From contig NZ_BOOC01000030.1 in the NCBI RefSeq assembly GCF_016863035.1, positions 119,585 through 183,584 of the forward strand: 64,000 nt of DNA. The letters are read 5' to 3'. The stretch comes from Microbispora corallina. Its GTDB lineage: Bacteria; Actinomycetota; Actinomycetes; Streptosporangiales; Streptosporangiaceae. The translations under genes were made by a program, and so were the position numbers. Within the stretch, counting starts at the first letter, position 1. Every line of letters starts with the position of its first letter. The notes beneath the pieces are model-generated. The model was not told the origin of the DNA. It searched no databases and saw only the letters and a list, made by a program, of their open reading frames with translations. Below are positions 42,407-52,104 of the stretch, in pieces.

Positions 42407-43033
42407 GTGATGGCCATGGGAGGGGTTGGCGAAGGCGGGCCCGAGTCGGACACGGCGCGGCAACGCGTCATCGAGAAGGCCACCCACCTCTTCGCGTCCC
42501 TCGGGTACGACGGCACCCCGGTCCAGATGATCGCCGACGCCGCCGGGCTCGACATCGACACCGTCACCGACCTCGTCGGCGGCAAACGCGAGCTCTACCT
42601 GACGGTGATGCGCCGCCACTACCTCGCGACGCAGGCGATGTTCAACACGGCGTTCACCGAGTTCACGCCCGACCGGGCGGGCGTCCTCCTGGTGGTGGAC
42701 CGGTTTCTCGACTTCTACACCGACCACCCCGAGGTCCCCGAGCTGTGGATACACCGATGGCTGTCCGACGCCGCCGACATCACCGGACTCGAGGGGCTCT
42801 ACCTCAAGCCGCTTCGAGACTCGGTGAAGCAGGCGTTCCGCAGAGCGGCCGGACCCGGCGCGGACGTCGACATGACCCTGGAGACGATCATTTGGTGTGT
42901 CCGCGGGTTCGTGGTAGGCGGCATGGTCAGCGCGAGCGGCGAGGTTCACGGGCCCGCCAACGTCGAATACCTGCGGCGGTTCCGAACGTACCTGCACCAG
43001 TTGGTAACCCGGTCGCTCGCGCTGAACGAGTGA
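42407..43033 (+). CDS. TetR-family transcriptional regulator
   Basis: A 208-residue TetR: ARQRVIEKATHLFASLGYDG with helix-turn-helix PVQMIADAAGLDIDTVTDLV, GGKRELYLTVMRRHYLATQA, and a helical ligand domain. The residues after the helix-turn-helix lean toward the regulators of enzyme genes rather than pumps. No divergent target is adjacent; ATG 42410 or 42416 are alternative starts. Confidence 0.88.
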   Translation: MMAMGGVGEGGPESDTARQRVIEKATHLFASLGYDGTPVQMIADAAGLDIDTVTDLVGGKRELYLTVMRRHYLATQAMFNTAFTEFTPDRAGVLLVVDRFLDFYTDHPEVPELWIHRWLSDAADITGLEGLYLKPLRDSVKQAFRRAAGPGADVDMTLETIIWCVRGFVVGGMVSASGEVHGPANVEYLRRFRTYLHQLVTRSLALNE

Positions 43034-43078
43034 CCAGGCGCTGCACGCGAGGCGAATCGAGACGTCCGCGACGCCGCC

Positions 43079-43462
43079 CTAGCCCTCGTCCAGGCAGAGG
43101 CAGAAGGGGTGCCCGGCCGGGTCGAGGAGCACGCGCACGTTCTCCTGAGGTTGGTCCGCGGCCAGCGAGGCGCCCAGTGCCGTCGCGTCGGCGACGGCGG
43201 AGTCGAGATCGCCGACCTGGAAGTCGAAGTGCATCATCGGGCGCTGCCGCCCGTCGACCGGCGGCCAGACGGGGGCCTCGTAGTCATCGGCCTGCTGGAA
43301 CACCAGATAGATACTCCCCTGGGGAGCGGCGAGGACCACCGTTCCCTGCTCTTCGTGGCCGATCGGCCAGTCGAGCAACTCCGAGTAGAACCGGGCCAGG
43401 GCACCGGGGTCCGGCGCTTCGATGGCGGCACCCCACCACATGGCGGCCGAGCGAGATCGCAT
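43079..43462 (-). CDS. VOC-family protein
   Basis: A 127-residue VOC protein: AAIEAPDPGALARFYSELLD, WPIGHEEQGTVVLAAPQGSI, MMHFDFQVGDLDSAVADATA, VLLDPAGHPFCLCLDEG. Typical metal-enzyme or drug-binding fold. ATG 43462 is the family-like start. Confidence 0.9.
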   Translation of the reverse strand: MRSRSAAMWWGAAIEAPDPGALARFYSELLDWPIGHEEQGTVVLAAPQGSIYLVFQQADDYEAPVWPPVDGRQRPMMHFDFQVGDLDSAVADATALGASLAADQPQENVRVLLDPAGHPFCLCLDEG

Positions 43463-43494
43463 GCTCGTAGCCTGGCGCAGCGGTCCGGCCACGT

Positions 43495-44559
43495 CTACCG
43501 GGCGGCGTCGGCGTGACCCGTGTCCAGGGGGCGGGCGGCCCGCGCACGCCCGTACTCGGCGAGGGCATGGAAGGCGGCCTTGGGCTCCCACGGCAACCCC
43601 GGGTACGCCGTTCCCGTGCGGCCCTGTCCGAGGACCTTCACGACGCCGTAGCCGGCCACGTCGAAGTCACGTTCCGGGTCGGATGAGGTCGGCAGGTCAC
43701 GGCGGGCGAAGGTGTAGACGAAGGCCGCGTCGACCCCCTCCTCGTCGTAGATCTCAAGGAGTCTCCGCAGGTAACCGGCCTGTTCGTCTTCGTCCCGCAC
43801 CACCGTCTCGGTGAGGCGGACCGGGCGTGCGCGCTCGTCGAAGTCGACGATCTGGTCGCCGCGGGACGCGCGGTCGCCCGCGCCGGCGTAGGGGGCGCAT
43901 CCGAACTCGGTGACCGCGAACGTCTTTCCCTGCGTGGCCTGCGCGCGCACCCCTGCGCGGAAGCCCGGCCCGGTGGTCGCGTCGTAGTAGCCGGCGTCGG
44001 TGGCGATCACGTCGAACGGGGTCCAGTCCACGCCCTCCATCGGCAGTGAGGCGTAACCGACCGGGCCCCCGAACCGCCGCCGCACCTCGGTGACGGCCCG
44101 GGCGAGGAAGGCGTTGACGCGCGCCCGCGCCTCGCCGAGCGTGACGGCCCTGCGCTCGGGGTCGGCCAACTCGCGAAGCCGCTCCACGTGCGTGTCCCCG
44201 GGGATGAAGCCGCCGGTGAACAGGCTGATCTCGGAGCCGGTGAGGAACACCACGGAGGCGCCCTCCTGACGGAGCCGTTCGGCACGCTCGGCCGCGCCGG
44301 CGAGCAGAGCCAAAAGCTCGTCGGACGTGAGCCCATTCGTGAACGGGGAGTACCAGACCTCCAGCCCGGCCGCCGCGGCGTGACGAGCCGCGATCTCCAG
44401 GCGGTCGGGGTCGGCCCCGGTGATGCGGACCGCGTCGCAGCGCAGGTCCTCGCGGATGATCCGCATCTCGCGCCGTACGACGCCGGGGTCGAACGGCTCG
44501 TGGGTGGTCGTCCCGCAGGTGGAGAAGCCGACGTCGTAGGTGATGCCGAACACGCGCAT
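43495..44559 (-). CDS. TIM-barrel glycoside-hydrolase-like protein
   Basis: A 354-residue cytoplasmic protein: MRVFGITYDVGFSTCGTTTH, AVRITGADPDRLEIAARHAA, AGLEVWYSPFTNGLTSDELL, VVFLTGSEISLFTGGFIPGD, FAVTEFGCAPYAGAGDRASR. Alternating strands and helices with acidic residues at strand ends (TGSE, TEFG) fit a glycosidase-type barrel. I recall close relatives labelled abortive infection protein in databases, but I see no evidence for that role. GGGGGAG precedes ATG. Confidence 0.7.
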   Translation of the reverse strand: MRVFGITYDVGFSTCGTTTHEPFDPGVVRREMRIIREDLRCDAVRITGADPDRLEIAARHAAAAGLEVWYSPFTNGLTSDELLALLAGAAERAERLRQEGASVVFLTGSEISLFTGGFIPGDTHVERLRELADPERRAVTLGEARARVNAFLARAVTEVRRRFGGPVGYASLPMEGVDWTPFDVIATDAGYYDATTGPGFRAGVRAQATQGKTFAVTEFGCAPYAGAGDRASRGDQIVDFDERARPVRLTETVVRDEDEQAGYLRRLLEIYDEEGVDAAFVYTFARRDLPTSSDPERDFDVAGYGVVKVLGQGRTGTAYPGLPWEPKAAFHALAEYGRARAARPLDTGHADAAR

Positions 44560-44576
44560 GAGGTCTCCCCCGTGAC

Positions 44577-44626
44577 AGGTACCTTAGAGTACGAACAGTA
44601 CCCTAATAGGGTACGCATAGTACCTT
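44577..44626. promoter_or_regulatory. GTAC-type palindrome array
   Basis: AGGTACCTT (44577-44585) and the perfect palindrome GTACCCTAATAGGGTAC (44598-44614), followed by AGTACCTTT (44618-44626). All share the GTACC half-site. Located between the TIM-barrel gene and the divergent phosphotransferase gene. No regulator is encoded beside it. Confidence 0.65.
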
Positions 44627-44678
44627 TGACCTGAAAATCCGTTGCCCGGGCGTAGCGCGACGCGCGAGGCTGCCCGGC

Positions 44679-45584
44679 GTGACGATGCACGCGGGCCAGC
44701 TGACGGTGTCACCGGAGACGGTGCGCGCACTGGTGGACGAGCAGTTCCCCGAGTGGCGGGGCCTGCCCGTCACGGGCCTCGCCTCCTGGGGGACGGTGAA
44801 CGCCATCTTCCGCGTCGGCGACCGCCTCACAGCGCGGTTCCCGCTTCAGCCCGCACAGGCCGGCTCCACGCGCCGCTGGCTGGAGGCGGAAGCGGAGGCC
44901 GCCCGCGAGCTGGCCGGTCGTACCCGTTTCCCGACGCCCGAGCCGGTCGCGCTCGGGGAGCCCGGCGCGGGATACCCGCTCCCGTGGTCGGTGCAGACGT
45001 GGCTGCCCGGCGTCGTGGCCACCGACGAGGACCCCGGCGAGTCGGTCGCGTTCGCCCACGACCTGGCCGCTCTCATCGGCGACCTCCGTTCGATCGACAC
45101 GCGCGGCCGCACGTTCGCGGGCCACGGCCGGGGAGGCGACCTCCGATCCCACGACGCCTGGATGGAGACCTGTTTCGAGCGCAGTGAACGGCTCCTGGAC
45201 GTTCGGCGGCTCCGCCGGATCTGGGAGGACCTCCGGAGCCTCCCGCGTACGGCCGACGACGTGATGACCCACGGCGATCTCATCCCCGGCAACGTGCTCG
45301 TGTCCGACGGCCGGCTGGCCGGGATCCTCGACGTGGGCGGCTTCGGGCCGGCCGACCCCGCTCTGGATCTCGTGGGCGCCTGGCATCTGCTCGGGGCAGG
45401 GCCCCGGCGGGTGCTCCGCCTCGACCTCGGCTGCGACGACCTCGAATGGGAACGAGGCAAGGCGTGGGCCTTCGTACAGGCGATGGGGCTCCCGTGGTAC
45501 TACCTCGACACCAATCCCGTCATGAGCCGGACGGGCCGGCGGACCCTGGAACGCATCCTGGCGGACACTCCCTCCGGGCACTGA
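44679..45584 (+). CDS. aminoglycoside-phosphotransferase-fold kinase
   Basis: A 301-residue APH-family protein: ASWGTVNAIFRVGDRLTARF (nucleotide loop), the catalytic loop VMTHGDLIPGNVLVSDGRLA with Asp and Asn, and the metal-binding ILDVGGFGPADPALDLVGAW. The usual HGDLxPxN is present. Could phosphorylate an aminoglycoside, homoserine or a sugar; resistance is not implied. Confidence 0.9.
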   Translation: MTMHAGQLTVSPETVRALVDEQFPEWRGLPVTGLASWGTVNAIFRVGDRLTARFPLQPAQAGSTRRWLEAEAEAARELAGRTRFPTPEPVALGEPGAGYPLPWSVQTWLPGVVATDEDPGESVAFAHDLAALIGDLRSIDTRGRTFAGHGRGGDLRSHDAWMETCFERSERLLDVRRLRRIWEDLRSLPRTADDVMTHGDLIPGNVLVSDGRLAGILDVGGFGPADPALDLVGAWHLLGAGPRRVLRLDLGCDDLEWERGKAWAFVQAMGLPWYYLDTNPVMSRTGRRTLERILADTPSGH

Positions 45585-45620
45585 CGAGAAGGGCCGTCGT
45601 ACCGTCCGGTCGGGGACGGC

Positions 45621-45935
45621 TCAGGAGGCCCTCACACATGCGGGACGGGCCAGGAGGTGAGAGATGACGGTCTCGGCGGGCCTGCCGAGCACCCGTTCCA
45701 GATCGGGGGTCTGCCGTTCGAGCGCGCCCGCCCGCACCTGGGCGTTGATCCAGCTCATGGGCCCGGGTCCGGCGTCCGGCACCTCCCGGTAGGGCACGTT
45801 CAGCGCCTCGGCCACCTGCGGATGGGTCCACAGCGGCCCGGTGAAGTCGTACGCGCGGCCCAGGTGCCCGTCACCCGTCAGCACGTTGACGGCGGCCTCG
45901 GCCAGGTCCGTACGGAAAGCGGTGTTCAGGCCACG
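45621..45935 (-). pseudogene. NmrA/SDR-type NAD(P)-binding protein, N-terminus deleted
   Basis: The surviving frame reads GLNTAFRTDLAEAAVNVLTG, then GRAYDFTGPLWTHPQVAEAL and a helix to SHLLARPACVRAS. This is the C-terminal third of an NmrA-type reductase; the Rossmann GxxGxxG portion is absent because the frame breaks at about 45935. Confidence 0.65.
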
Positions 45936-45964
45936 GCTGTGATCGGTCGCCCAAATCCACTCCT

Positions 45965-46162
45965 GTCACGGCGTCCGACGCCACCGGTTTTCCGGCCTCG
46001 GCGCAGCCGGATCCCGCGAAGGGCCGGGCCGACGCGATGCTCACCCTCAGCGCCCTGGTCGGCGCCGCGCTCATGGCGCGGGCCGTGGACGACCGCGAAC
46101 TGTCCGACGAACTGCTGGCGGCCGTGGCCGAGCAGCTGAAGCGGAACGAGTCGCCGGCCTGA
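45965..46162 (+). pseudogene. TetR regulator, N-terminus deleted
   Basis: From about 45965 the plus strand reads MLTLSALVGAALMARAVDDR, then ELSDELLAAVAEQLKRNESP and TGA at 46160-46162: the last helices of a TetR ligand domain. The helix-turn-helix half is gone. It stands back to back with the NmrA remnant. Confidence 0.6.
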
Positions 46163-46283
46163 TCGCCGTCAGGGGACAGCTGGGCCGGAACCATAGTTCT
46201 CCCCGAGATTCCCGCCTTCTCGTCAACCTGATACGGGACTCAGGGAGTGTCGGAGGTGGCTTTCGCCGACGAGAGGAGACCGG

Positions 46284-46805
46284 GTGGACGCGGATTTCGT
46301 GGAGTTCGTACGGCGCCGGGGCGACCACCATCTGAGAACGGCCGTGCTGCTCACCGGAGACTGGCACGCGGCCGAGGACCTGGTGCAGGCGAGTCTCGGC
46401 AAGTTGCACCGGGTGTGGCATCGGCTGGACACCGGCAGCGACCCCGACGCGTACCTGCGGCGCATCCTGGTCAACACCCACCGATCCTGGTGGCGGGCCC
46501 GGTGGCGCAGAGAGATCCCCCGCGCCGAGCTGCCCGATTTCCCGGGCCAGGGCGACCCGGGAGAGACGCGGGCGGTGGCCGAGGACGTCCGGAACGCGCT
46601 GGCGAAGCTGCCCGCGCGGCAGCGGACCGCGCTGGTGCTGCGGTTCTTCGCCGACCTGTCCGAGATGGAGGTCGCCGACCTGATGGGCTGCTCGGTGGGG
46701 ACGGTCAAGTCCCACACGCACCGCGGGCTGCGGGCGATGCGGCGGCTGATCTCGCCCGATCTCGCGGTCAACCGAACCGAGGAGGAAGGGAGTGGGATCC
46801 GGTGA
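46284..46805 (+). CDS. SigE-family ECF RNA polymerase sigma factor
   Basis: A 173-residue ECF sigma factor. Region 2: FVEFVRRRGDHHLRTAVLLT, DWHAAEDLVQASLGKLHRVW, NTHRSWWRARWRRE. Region 4: LPARQRTALVLRFFADLSEM, EVADLMGCSVGTVKSHTHRG. GTG start. Followed by a membrane protein that may be its regulator. Confidence 0.94.
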   Translation: MDADFVEFVRRRGDHHLRTAVLLTGDWHAAEDLVQASLGKLHRVWHRLDTGSDPDAYLRRILVNTHRSWWRARWRREIPRAELPDFPGQGDPGETRAVAEDVRNALAKLPARQRTALVLRFFADLSEMEVADLMGCSVGTVKSHTHRGLRAMRRLISPDLAVNRTEEEGSGIR

Positions 46806-46828
46806 GACACCGACACGAGGAGCCGTTG

Positions 46829-47770
46829 ATGGACGAGAACCACCTTCGCACCCTGCTCGTCAGGGCCACCGAGGACCGGCCCGCGGGCATCGATCCCATG
46901 CCGTCGATCACGCGCCGGCCCAGGCGGGTCCTGGTCCCGTCGCTCGCCGCGCTGGGCGTCGCCGCCCTCGCGAGCGTGGTCGTCACGGCGCTGCCCGGGA
47001 GCCAGGTCTCGGCGCAGGCCCAGGTGACCGCCGCGGTCGACACCACCAGCACGCAGAGCTACCGAGTCCACCTTCAGGAGGGCGACCGTACGTGGGACGG
47101 CGCCGTCGATCCCACCCGGGGCGTCGGTTTCATCGCCGAGACGGGGGGCGCGTCCGAGACCCGCTTCCTGGGCGACCTGATGTACATCAAGCGACGCGAC
47201 GAGGCGAAGTGGGGCGACCAGGTTAAGTGGGAGGTCCAGCCGCGCCGCGAGGAGCAGAAGCCGGGCGCGCCGACGCCCGCCGTCCAGGCCGGGTTCGCCC
47301 CGCAGGACCTGGTCAAGCTCGCCCCGCTGGACCCGCAGGCGGCTCTCCAGCAACTCCGTTCGGCCACCGACGTCCACGAGGACGGCGCGGCCTCCGGCCA
47401 AGGCTGGACGGGTCAGCGGTTCGGATTCTCCCTGACGAGCCCGGGACCGTCCGACGCACCCGAAGGCGCCCGCGCGCCTGTGGGGGCGTCGGGCACCGTC
47501 GAGGTGGACGACCAGGGCCGGGTACGGCGCCTGGACGTCACCTTCGACGACGGCGCCCGTGACGTGATGGAGATCGGCGACTACGGGACCCCGGTGACGG
47601 TCACCGCCCCGCCCGCCGACCAGGTGGTCTCGCCGCCCACGGGCGACCCCGGCCCGCCGACCAAGCCGACCGGTGGCCCCGCGCGGCCGGAGGACAAGAC
47701 GGCCGGTGGCCAGCCGAAGGACAAGACGGCCCGCGACCCCCACGAGCCGGTCAAGACGCCGAACTCCTGA
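46829..47770 (+). CDS. membrane protein encoded with the sigma factor
   Basis: A 313-residue protein: short cytoplasmic N-terminus, one TM at about residues 34-55 (VLVPSLAALGVAALASVVVT), then a large extracytoplasmic β-rich domain (TQSYRVHLQEGDRTWDGAVD, like LppX/LprG-type lipid-binding folds) and a Pro/Thr/Lys tail. GAGGAG precedes ATG 46829, 23 nt after the sigma gene. No anti-sigma ZAS Cys/His motif is present, so the regulatory link is by position only. Confidence 0.75.
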   Translation: MDENHLRTLLVRATEDRPAGIDPMPSITRRPRRVLVPSLAALGVAALASVVVTALPGSQVSAQAQVTAAVDTTSTQSYRVHLQEGDRTWDGAVDPTRGVGFIAETGGASETRFLGDLMYIKRRDEAKWGDQVKWEVQPRREEQKPGAPTPAVQAGFAPQDLVKLAPLDPQAALQQLRSATDVHEDGAASGQGWTGQRFGFSLTSPGPSDAPEGARAPVGASGTVEVDDQGRVRRLDVTFDDGARDVMEIGDYGTPVTVTAPPADQVVSPPTGDPGPPTKPTGGPARPEDKTAGGQPKDKTARDPHEPVKTPNS

Positions 47771-47783
47771 TCGGCGCCCACCC

Positions 47784-47813
47784 GGGCCGGGGCGGACACC
47801 ACCGCCCCGGCCC
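47784..47813. terminator. bidirectional GC terminator hairpin
   Basis: GGGCCGGGGCGG (47784-47795) pairs perfectly with CCGCCCCGGCCC (47802-47813) around ACACCA. It lies between the convergent ends of the sigma operon and the histidine-kinase gene. Confidence 0.7.
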
Positions 47814-47845
47814 TTCGGGTGTCCGGAGCCGTTCTCAGGAGGACC

Positions 47846-49039
47846 TCACTCCAGGCCTCCCGCATCAGCCGCGGGGAGCGTGACGGTGACGGCCAGGCCG
47901 CCCCCGGCGTTCGGCGCGGCCGTGACCGTGCCGTCGTGCACGCGCACGATCGACCGGACGATGGCGAGGCCGAGGCCGGCCGATCCGCGCGACGCCGTAC
48001 GGCCGGACGCGAGCCGCTGGAACGGCTCGAACAGCCGGTCGACCTCCGCGGCGGGGACGACGTCGCCGCTGTTGCGGACCGTGACGACCGCCGTACCGTC
48101 GCGGTGGCCGGTGACCACCTCGACCCAGCCGCCCGGGCGGTTGTGCCGGATCGCGTTGTCGACCAGGTTGCGCACGAGGCGGTCGAGCAGGACCGGGTCG
48201 CCGGTGACCGGGGCGGGGCGCAGGTCGGAGGTCGCCGACAGCCCCGCGGTTTCGGCCTCCCCGTCCGCCTCGCCCAGCGCGCCGGCCGCGGCGACCGCCA
48301 GGTCGTGCGGCTCGTGCGCGATGACGCCGCTGTCGCTGCGGGCCAGGGCCAGCAGGCCGTCGAGGAGGCGTTCGGCGCGGCCGGTCGCAGTCAGTGTGCG
48401 CCTGCCCATGGCCTCCCACTGCGCGATCGTGCTCTCCCGCTTGGCCAGCAGCACCTCGGCGCCCGTACGGACGATCGCGAGCGGGGTGCGCAGCTCGTGC
48501 GAGGCGTCGGCGACGAACCTCCGCTGGCCGGCGAACGACGCCTCCAGCCTGGCCACCATCTCGTCGAAGGTGTCGGCCAGCTCCTTGATCTCGTCGTCGG
48601 GCCCGGTGAGCGCGACGCGCTCGTGCAGCCGGTCCTGCGAGATCCGCCGGGTGGTGGCGGTGAGCGTCCGCAAGGGCCGGAGCATCCGGCCGGCGACGAC
48701 CCACGAGACGCCGAACCCCGCCATCGCGGTGATCGCCAGTGCGATCGCCGAGGTCCCGGCCGTGTTCAGCAGCGTGGCGGTGCGGAGCCGCGCGACCTCG
48801 GCCTGGTCGCCCCGCATGCTTTTGAGCTTCTCGTCCACCAGCCACCCGTCCCCCGGGGGCGGGTCGTCGGCCACCGCCTCCATCTCGGCCTGGCTGGGGC
48901 CGTGGATGTTGGTGTAGAGGCTGTGGTAGAGCAGCGCGTAGTTGAGCCCGAGGAGCGCCGCGCAGGTCGTCACGAGCACGGCCGTGTATACCAGGGCCAG
49001 CCGGAGCCGTATCGACGGGTGCCGCAGGATCGGCCTCAC
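47846..49039 (-). CDS. sensor histidine kinase
   Basis: A 397-residue kinase: TM1 at about 12-32, extracytoplasmic loop, TM2 at about 90-112, HAMP, H-box RRFVADASHELRTPLAIVRT (catalytic His), N-box LVRNLVDNAIRHNRPGGWVE, and G-box GLGLAIVRSIVRVHDGTV. Overlaps the response regulator stop by 2-4 nt (GTGA), so the two are one operon. Confidence 0.95.
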   Translation of the reverse strand: MRPILRHPSIRLRLALVYTAVLVTTCAALLGLNYALLYHSLYTNIHGPSQAEMEAVADDPPPGDGWLVDEKLKSMRGDQAEVARLRTATLLNTAGTSAIALAITAMAGFGVSWVVAGRMLRPLRTLTATTRRISQDRLHERVALTGPDDEIKELADTFDEMVARLEASFAGQRRFVADASHELRTPLAIVRTGAEVLLAKRESTIAQWEAMGRRTLTATGRAERLLDGLLALARSDSGVIAHEPHDLAVAAAGALGEADGEAETAGLSATSDLRPAPVTGDPVLLDRLVRNLVDNAIRHNRPGGWVEVVTGHRDGTAVVTVRNSGDVVPAAEVDRLFEPFQRLASGRTASRGSAGLGLAIVRSIVRVHDGTVTAAPNAGGGLAVTVTLPAADAGGLE

Positions 49040-49686
49040 AGCCGGTACCCCGCTCCGACGACGGTCTCGATCAGCGGCGGGTCGCCCAGCTTGCGCCGCA
49101 CCCGGGCGATGGTGACCCGTACGGTGGCGGTGAACGGGTCCGTGTGCTCGTCCCAGGCCCGTTCCAGCAGGTCCTCGGCGCTGACCACACGGCCGTCGGC
49201 GCCCATGAGGATCTCCAGCACGGCCAGCTCCTTCGTGGTGAGCGGGATGACGCGGCCGTCGCGGGTGACCACCCGCCGGGCGGTGTCGAACGTCAGGCCG
49301 GCGCGCCGCAGGACGCGCGGGGCGTTGTTGGCCCGTCGGGCCAGTGCGCGTATCCGCAGCACCAGTTCCTCGAAGACGAACGGCTTGGGCAGGTAGTCGT
49401 CGGCGCCCAGGCTCAGGCCGGCCACCCGGTCCGCCGCCTCCCCCGCCGCGGTCAGCATGAGGATCCGGGCGTCGCCGCCGCCGGCGGCCAGCGCGGTGCA
49501 GACCTGGTCGCCGTGGACGAGCGGCAGGTCGCGGTCGAGCACGACCACGTCGTAGCGGTTCGCGCCTGCCTTGTGCAGTCCCTCGACCCCGTCGGCCGCG
49601 AGGTCGACCGCCATGCCGTGGTCCCGCAGCCCGTCGGCGACCTGTTCGGCCAGCAGCGCCTCGTCCTCGATCAGCAGCACTCGCAC
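49036..49686 (-). CDS. OmpR-family response regulator
   Basis: A 216-residue regulator: receiver VRVLLIEDEALLAEQVADGL with the phospho-acceptor in YDVVVLDRDLPLVHGDQVCT and the conserved Lys in GADDYLPKPFVFEELVLRIR; winged helix LTTKELAVLEILMGADGRVV and FTATVRVTIARVRRKLGDP. GTG 49686 follows GGAGGACGTCAG, and the longer frame to 49788 lacks family similarity. Divergent from the lipoprotein/MacAB-like operon, its likely target. Confidence 0.95.
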   Translation of the reverse strand: MRVLLIEDEALLAEQVADGLRDHGMAVDLAADGVEGLHKAGANRYDVVVLDRDLPLVHGDQVCTALAAGGGDARILMLTAAGEAADRVAGLSLGADDYLPKPFVFEELVLRIRALARRANNAPRVLRRAGLTFDTARRVVTRDGRVIPLTTKELAVLEILMGADGRVVSAEDLLERAWDEHTDPFTATVRVTIARVRRKLGDPPLIETVVGAGYRL

Positions 49687-49808
49687 CTGACGTCCTCCCG
49701 GCTCAGAGTCTCGGCCAACAGGCATAACACCGGTGTTACAGGCACTGTGACGGTGCCGTTGCGGGCCCGCTGCTCCACTGGAGCCCATCGGACCAGAGGA
49801 GATTGTCG

Positions 49809-50330
49809 ATGAGAAGGATCCTGGTCGCCTGCCTGCCGGCCCTCGCGCTGGTCACGGCGGCCGCCTGCGCCGCGCCGGACGACGGGAAGGGCGTGGCCTC
49901 ACTCGGCGGCGCCGCGACGCCGCGTCCCACGTCCAGCCTGAGCCTGGTGGAGCAGGCCGTCAGGTACGCGCGGTGCATGCGGCAGCACGGCGTGCCGCTA
50001 CGCGACCCCGAGGTGAACGGCGGCAGTGTGCGGATCTACGGCGTCGACCGCGGCCTGGTCGACAAGGGCGGCGTGGACGCCGATGTGCTGGACCGCGCGC
50101 AGGAGGCGTGCACGTCGTACCGCCCCGTGCTGCCGGCGGACGAGCAGGCGCGCAAGCGGGCGGGAGGCCTCGACTACTCCCGCTGCATGCGGGCCCACGG
50201 GGTGGAGGACTTCCCCGATCCGGATCCGGACGGCCGGTTCTCGCTCCCGGAGGAGCAGACCGACCCCGACTACGACCGGGCCAGGGCGACCTGCAGAGCC
50301 CAGGGCCAGTCGGCCCGGCCGACCCCGTGA
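49809..50330 (+). CDS. secreted lipoprotein
   Basis: A 173-residue protein; signal peptide [20 protein letters not shown] has the lipobox (AAAC). The mature part holds two repeated motifs, [15 protein letters not shown] and [16 protein letters not shown], each with a Cys, so a disulfide-bonded repeat is likely. GAGGAG precedes ATG 49809. First gene of the export operon; overlaps the next by GTGA. Confidence 0.88.
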   Translation: MRRILVACLPALALVTAAACAAPDDGKGVASLGGAATPRPTSSLSLVEQAVRYARCMRQHGVPLRDPEVNGGSVRIYGVDRGLVDKGGVDADVLDRAQEACTSYRPVLPADEQARKRAGGLDYSRCMRAHGVEDFPDPDPDGRFSLPEEQTDPDYDRARATCRAQGQSARPTP

Positions 50331-51423
50331 GCGCGACGGCCGTGACGAGCCCGCCCGCCGGACGACGTACGCGACGTGGCCGGGCCGTCGCGGTGACCGG
50401 CGCGGTCGCCCTCACGGTGGGAGCGGGCGCCGTGGCCGCGATCGGGCTGGGCGGCGAGACCACGGGCCCGCGGACCGGGGTGGACCTGCCGCCCGCGACG
50501 GCCACGGTGACGCGGCAGACGATGCTGGACACCGACGAGCTGCCCGGCGACCTGGGCTACGGCGCGACGGCGACTCTGCCCGGCCGGATCCCGGGCGTCA
50601 TCACCCGGGTGCCGCTGCCCGGCGCCGTCGTCCGCCGTGGCGGGGCGATCTACCGGGTGGACGACAGGCCGGTCGTGCTGCTGTACGGCGCCGTCGCCGC
50701 GTACCGGACGCTCGCCCCCGGCTCCGTCGGCCGCGACGTGCGCCAGCTCGAGGACAACCTCAAGGCCCTGGGCTACGGCGGGTTCACGGTGGACCGCACG
50801 TACACGACGGCCACGGCGATCGCGGTGACGCGGTGGCAGCGGCGCCTCGGCCTGCCGCAGACCGGCCAGGTGGAACAGGGCCGGGTGCTGTTCGCCCCGG
50901 GCCCGATCCGGGTCGACGCCGTCACGGCGGGGGTGAACCAGTCGACCGGCGGCGGGCAGGAGGTGCTGCGGTACACGGGGACCGGCCGCGTGGTGACGGT
51001 CCGGCTGGAGGTGTCCGAGCAGCGGCTGGCCCGGCAGGGCGCCAGGGTGCGGGTGCTGATACCCGGCGGCGCGAAGGTGGCGGGCCGGGTGGAACGGGTC
51101 CACACGGTGGTCGCGCAGCCGGCCACGCCCGGCGGTCAGGCCGAGACCATGCTGGAGGCGACCGTCACGCTCAACCGGCCCGGCGCGGCCAGGAAGATCC
51201 AGGCGGCCGTGGTCACCGTGGCCTTCACGGCCGCCGAGCGCGAGAACGTCCTCACCGTCCCCGTCGCGGCGCTGGTGGCGCTCGCCGAGGGCGGGTACGG
51301 CGTCGAGGTCGTCCAGGGATCCGCCACGCGCTACGTCAGGGTGTCGACCGGCCTGTTCGCGAACGGCCGCGTCGAGGTCACCGGGGACGGGCTGCGCGAA
51401 GGCATGACTGTGGGGATGCCGCG

Positions 51424-51427
<4 letters not shown>
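50327..51427 (+). CDS. HlyD-like adaptor with peptidoglycan-binding domain
   Basis: A 366-residue membrane-fusion-type adaptor: signal anchor at about 22-45, PG_binding_1 domain ([40 protein letters not shown]), and a HlyD-like barrel ([40 protein letters not shown]). GTG 50327 overlaps the lipoprotein stop. In Gram-positive MacA-like systems this part links ATPase and permease to the wall. Confidence 0.9.
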
Positions 51428-52100
<673 letters not shown>

Positions 52101-52104
<4 letters not shown>

